Shown here one piece after another: positions 19,362 to 20,675 of a stretch of DNA of 20,675 nucleotides. This stretch comes from Discostella pseudostelligera (taxonomy: Eukaryota > Bacillariophyta > Thalassiosirophyceae > Thalassiosirales > Thalassiosiraceae). Location: NCBI GenBank assembly GCA_036940085.1, contig JALLBK010000798.1, forward strand, positions 1 through 20,675. Reading direction: 5' to 3'. Position 1 is the stretch's first letter. Every line of letters begins with the position of its first letter. The notes below the pieces were generated by a model. It searched no databases and had not been told where the DNA came from. It saw nothing but the letters and a program-made list of their open reading frames with translations. Made by a program: the position numbers and the translations under genes.

Positions 19362-20675
19362 ATGCCATCACCACCCCCAAATCCACTTTGGACGCGCGTC
19401 GATTTTCCAATATTATCACCAGCATCAACAACATCGACATCAAGCGAGGAGTCTTTACCGGCGGAGGCGACGGTGCATGATGACAGTGACACATCATGCA
19501 AGGCGACGACACATCATGAGCATGTTGAGGTCGACAGCAACGACGACGACGCATCAACTACTACATCGGAATATTACACCATCTACGGACTGGGAGAATT
19601 AGAACTCTATCGTCATCACCAACTATTGCAAAATGTAAAGGATACAAAATTGAAAGTGTGGTATCCTGGTGCATGGATGCATCATTCTCCTCGTGCATAT
19701 TTTCGAACGAGGCTCGTGCACGGGATTCTCGATGGGACGACTTATACTGCTACTACTGAAACGGATGAGAATGATGACACAAGTGAATTAGTTTTACTGA
19801 AGTTTCGTTCGAATGCGAGGATTGTATCCGCTCATTATATCACAATCAATGTAGAGGATGATGAGTTCGAGTGCGACGATTGTACCAAAACAAATAGCGA
19901 CGAAGAAGCCACATCATCGGCATCACATCCAGGTTCAATACTTCAAAGGAAAGGACAAGTATTGCGCTGGAAATCATCGACAATCCAATCTCGCTGCAGT
20001 GAGGAAGCAGTGTATGATCACATCATCCTTGCTCCTGTTTTGGAAGATGAACGTCATGATTTCATGCGACGTGGCAATCAACATGATGGCGCATCATCGT
20101 ACCCTGCTATTATTATTGAATTAGACTCTCGCCAAACTACAGATTGTGTGTTGCAGGATTTAAACGATCCTGACCAATGCATCGATGATGATGATGATGC
20201 TAACTTGAACATGACAACCGCACTAGACTTTCCACCTCCATGCATTACTTTGGAAATGCCTCATTCTACGACCAATAATCGCAGTGATGGCCATCATCGT
20301 TGGCAACAGAACTGGGAATGGAAACGATCAATAGATGAAGATTGGATTCCAATACAGTCCGGGTGGATGCTAGAACAAAGAGAGAGTGATCAGCAACATC
20401 AAATTATTCAGCACGAGCAATGTAGCGATGACGCAGACGGTTCAAGTGCACGGTGGCAATTTCCACATCAGATGGATTTGTGTCAAGTCTCCACGATCTT
20501 TCCTGTCCACCAAATAATGGATACTGGCATCGCCAATAAGGATGAACGGATCTACGACTTTGGAAAAGAGCTGCTTGGGATGGTTCATATTTCAATCCCT
20601 GCTATTGTGTCGGCAAGTCATCAACCAACTGTTCTACTTCGGGTGGGGGAAACGTTGGAGGAGGCCATGAACGAC
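19362..20675 (+). CDS. alpha-L-rhamnosidase-like (GH78-type) protein, 3' end beyond window
   Basis: The frame is open for 438 codons from ATG 19362 to the window edge; the upstream in-frame TGA is at 19323. The N-terminus is Pro/Ser/Thr-rich and acidic. Residues about 75-170 (V-W-Y-P-G-A-W, Y-F-R-T-R-L, L-L-K-F-R-S-N-A-R) resemble the N-terminal beta-domain that precedes GH78 enzymes. Residues 394-438 (Y-D-F-G-K-E-L-L-G-M-V-H-I-S-I, then V-G-E-T-L-E-E-A-M-N-D) match the F-G-K/R-E-L-x-G and G-E-S-x-E-E-A signature ahead of the (alpha/alpha)6 barrel. That family removes terminal rhamnose from polysaccharides or glycosides. Catalytic residues lie beyond the window. An Asp run (residues about 274-278) and His/Gln-rich inserts make it longer than bacterial relatives. 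No signal peptide is visible at this start, so an upstream exon is possible. Confidence 0.6.
   Translation, partial: MPSPPPNPLWTRVDFPILSPASTTSTSSEESLPAEATVHDDSDTSCKATTHHEHVEVDSNDDDASTTTSEYYTIYGLGELELYRHHQLLQNVKDTKLKVWYPGAWMHHSPRAYFRTRLVHGILDGTTYTATTETDENDDTSELVLLKFRSNARIVSAHYITINVEDDEFECDDCTKTNSDEEATSSASHPGSILQRKGQVLRWKSSTIQSRCSEEAVYDHIILAPVLEDERHDFMRRGNQHDGASSYPAIIIELDSRQTTDCVLQDLNDPDQCIDDDDDANLNMTTALDFPPPCITLEMPHSTTNNRSDGHHRWQQNWEWKRSIDEDWIPIQSGWMLEQRESDQQHQIIQHEQCSDDADGSSARWQFPHQMDLCQVSTIFPVHQIMDTGIANKDERIYDFGKELLGMVHISIPAIVSASHQPTVLLRVGETLEEAMND

Overview
The window looks like nuclear DNA of a stramenopile alga, most likely a diatom. The genes have short GT-AG introns (81-151 bp where I could place them) with GTAAG or GTGAG donors. 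The proteins carry long Asn/Ser/Gln/His-rich low-complexity stretches, and the non-coding DNA is full of CAT/ATG microsatellites. One gene has the secreted Y-x-F-x-I-x-D-x-x-x-DG-x-CC repeats that I associate with diatom genomes. The species cannot be named from sequence alone.

Layout. Positions 1-5071 are accessory and almost gene-free. They hold a family of fold-back repeats built on CAAAATCTTG, a two-copy tandem repeat of about 0.65-0.8 kb carrying decayed coding sequence, and a 271-bp MITE with inverted ends and a 7-bp target duplication. Positions 5072-6031 hold a ubiquitin-specific-protease relic with no visible catalytic-Cys box and an in-frame TAG. Positions 6208-7695 (minus) hold an unrecognised gene that is broken or spliced in a way I could not resolve. 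A WD-repeat gene (8423-9862, plus) is readable across at least two +1 frame changes.

From 10.4 kb the window is ordinary gene-dense DNA. The PLRG1/Prp46 splicing factor (minus, two exons, 592 aa) has a 132-bp tandem duplicate of its own 3' end just downstream. It shares a 269-bp divergent promoter with an eight-helix membrane protein (plus). Next comes a CAP/SCP-domain secreted protein (minus). I rebuilt it as seven exons with phases that all agree, 515 aa, and a decayed partial paralogue lies directly downstream of it. A type II membrane glycosyltransferase-like gene (minus) follows, then a divergent promoter with two E2F-like boxes, then the start of an alpha-L-rhamnosidase-like gene (plus) that runs off the right edge.

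The genes do not form one pathway. Links between neighbours are structural: two divergent promoter pairs, recurrent TTCCCGCC E2F-type boxes upstream of four genes or gene pairs, and repeated small local duplications (PLRG1 tail, CAP gene, 57-bp repeat in the glycosyltransferase gene, 0.7-kb repeat). I found no CRISPR array, rRNA or tRNA, and no clearly new multi-gene system. The best candidates for novelty are the DGxCC-repeat plus CAP architecture and its decaying neighbour.
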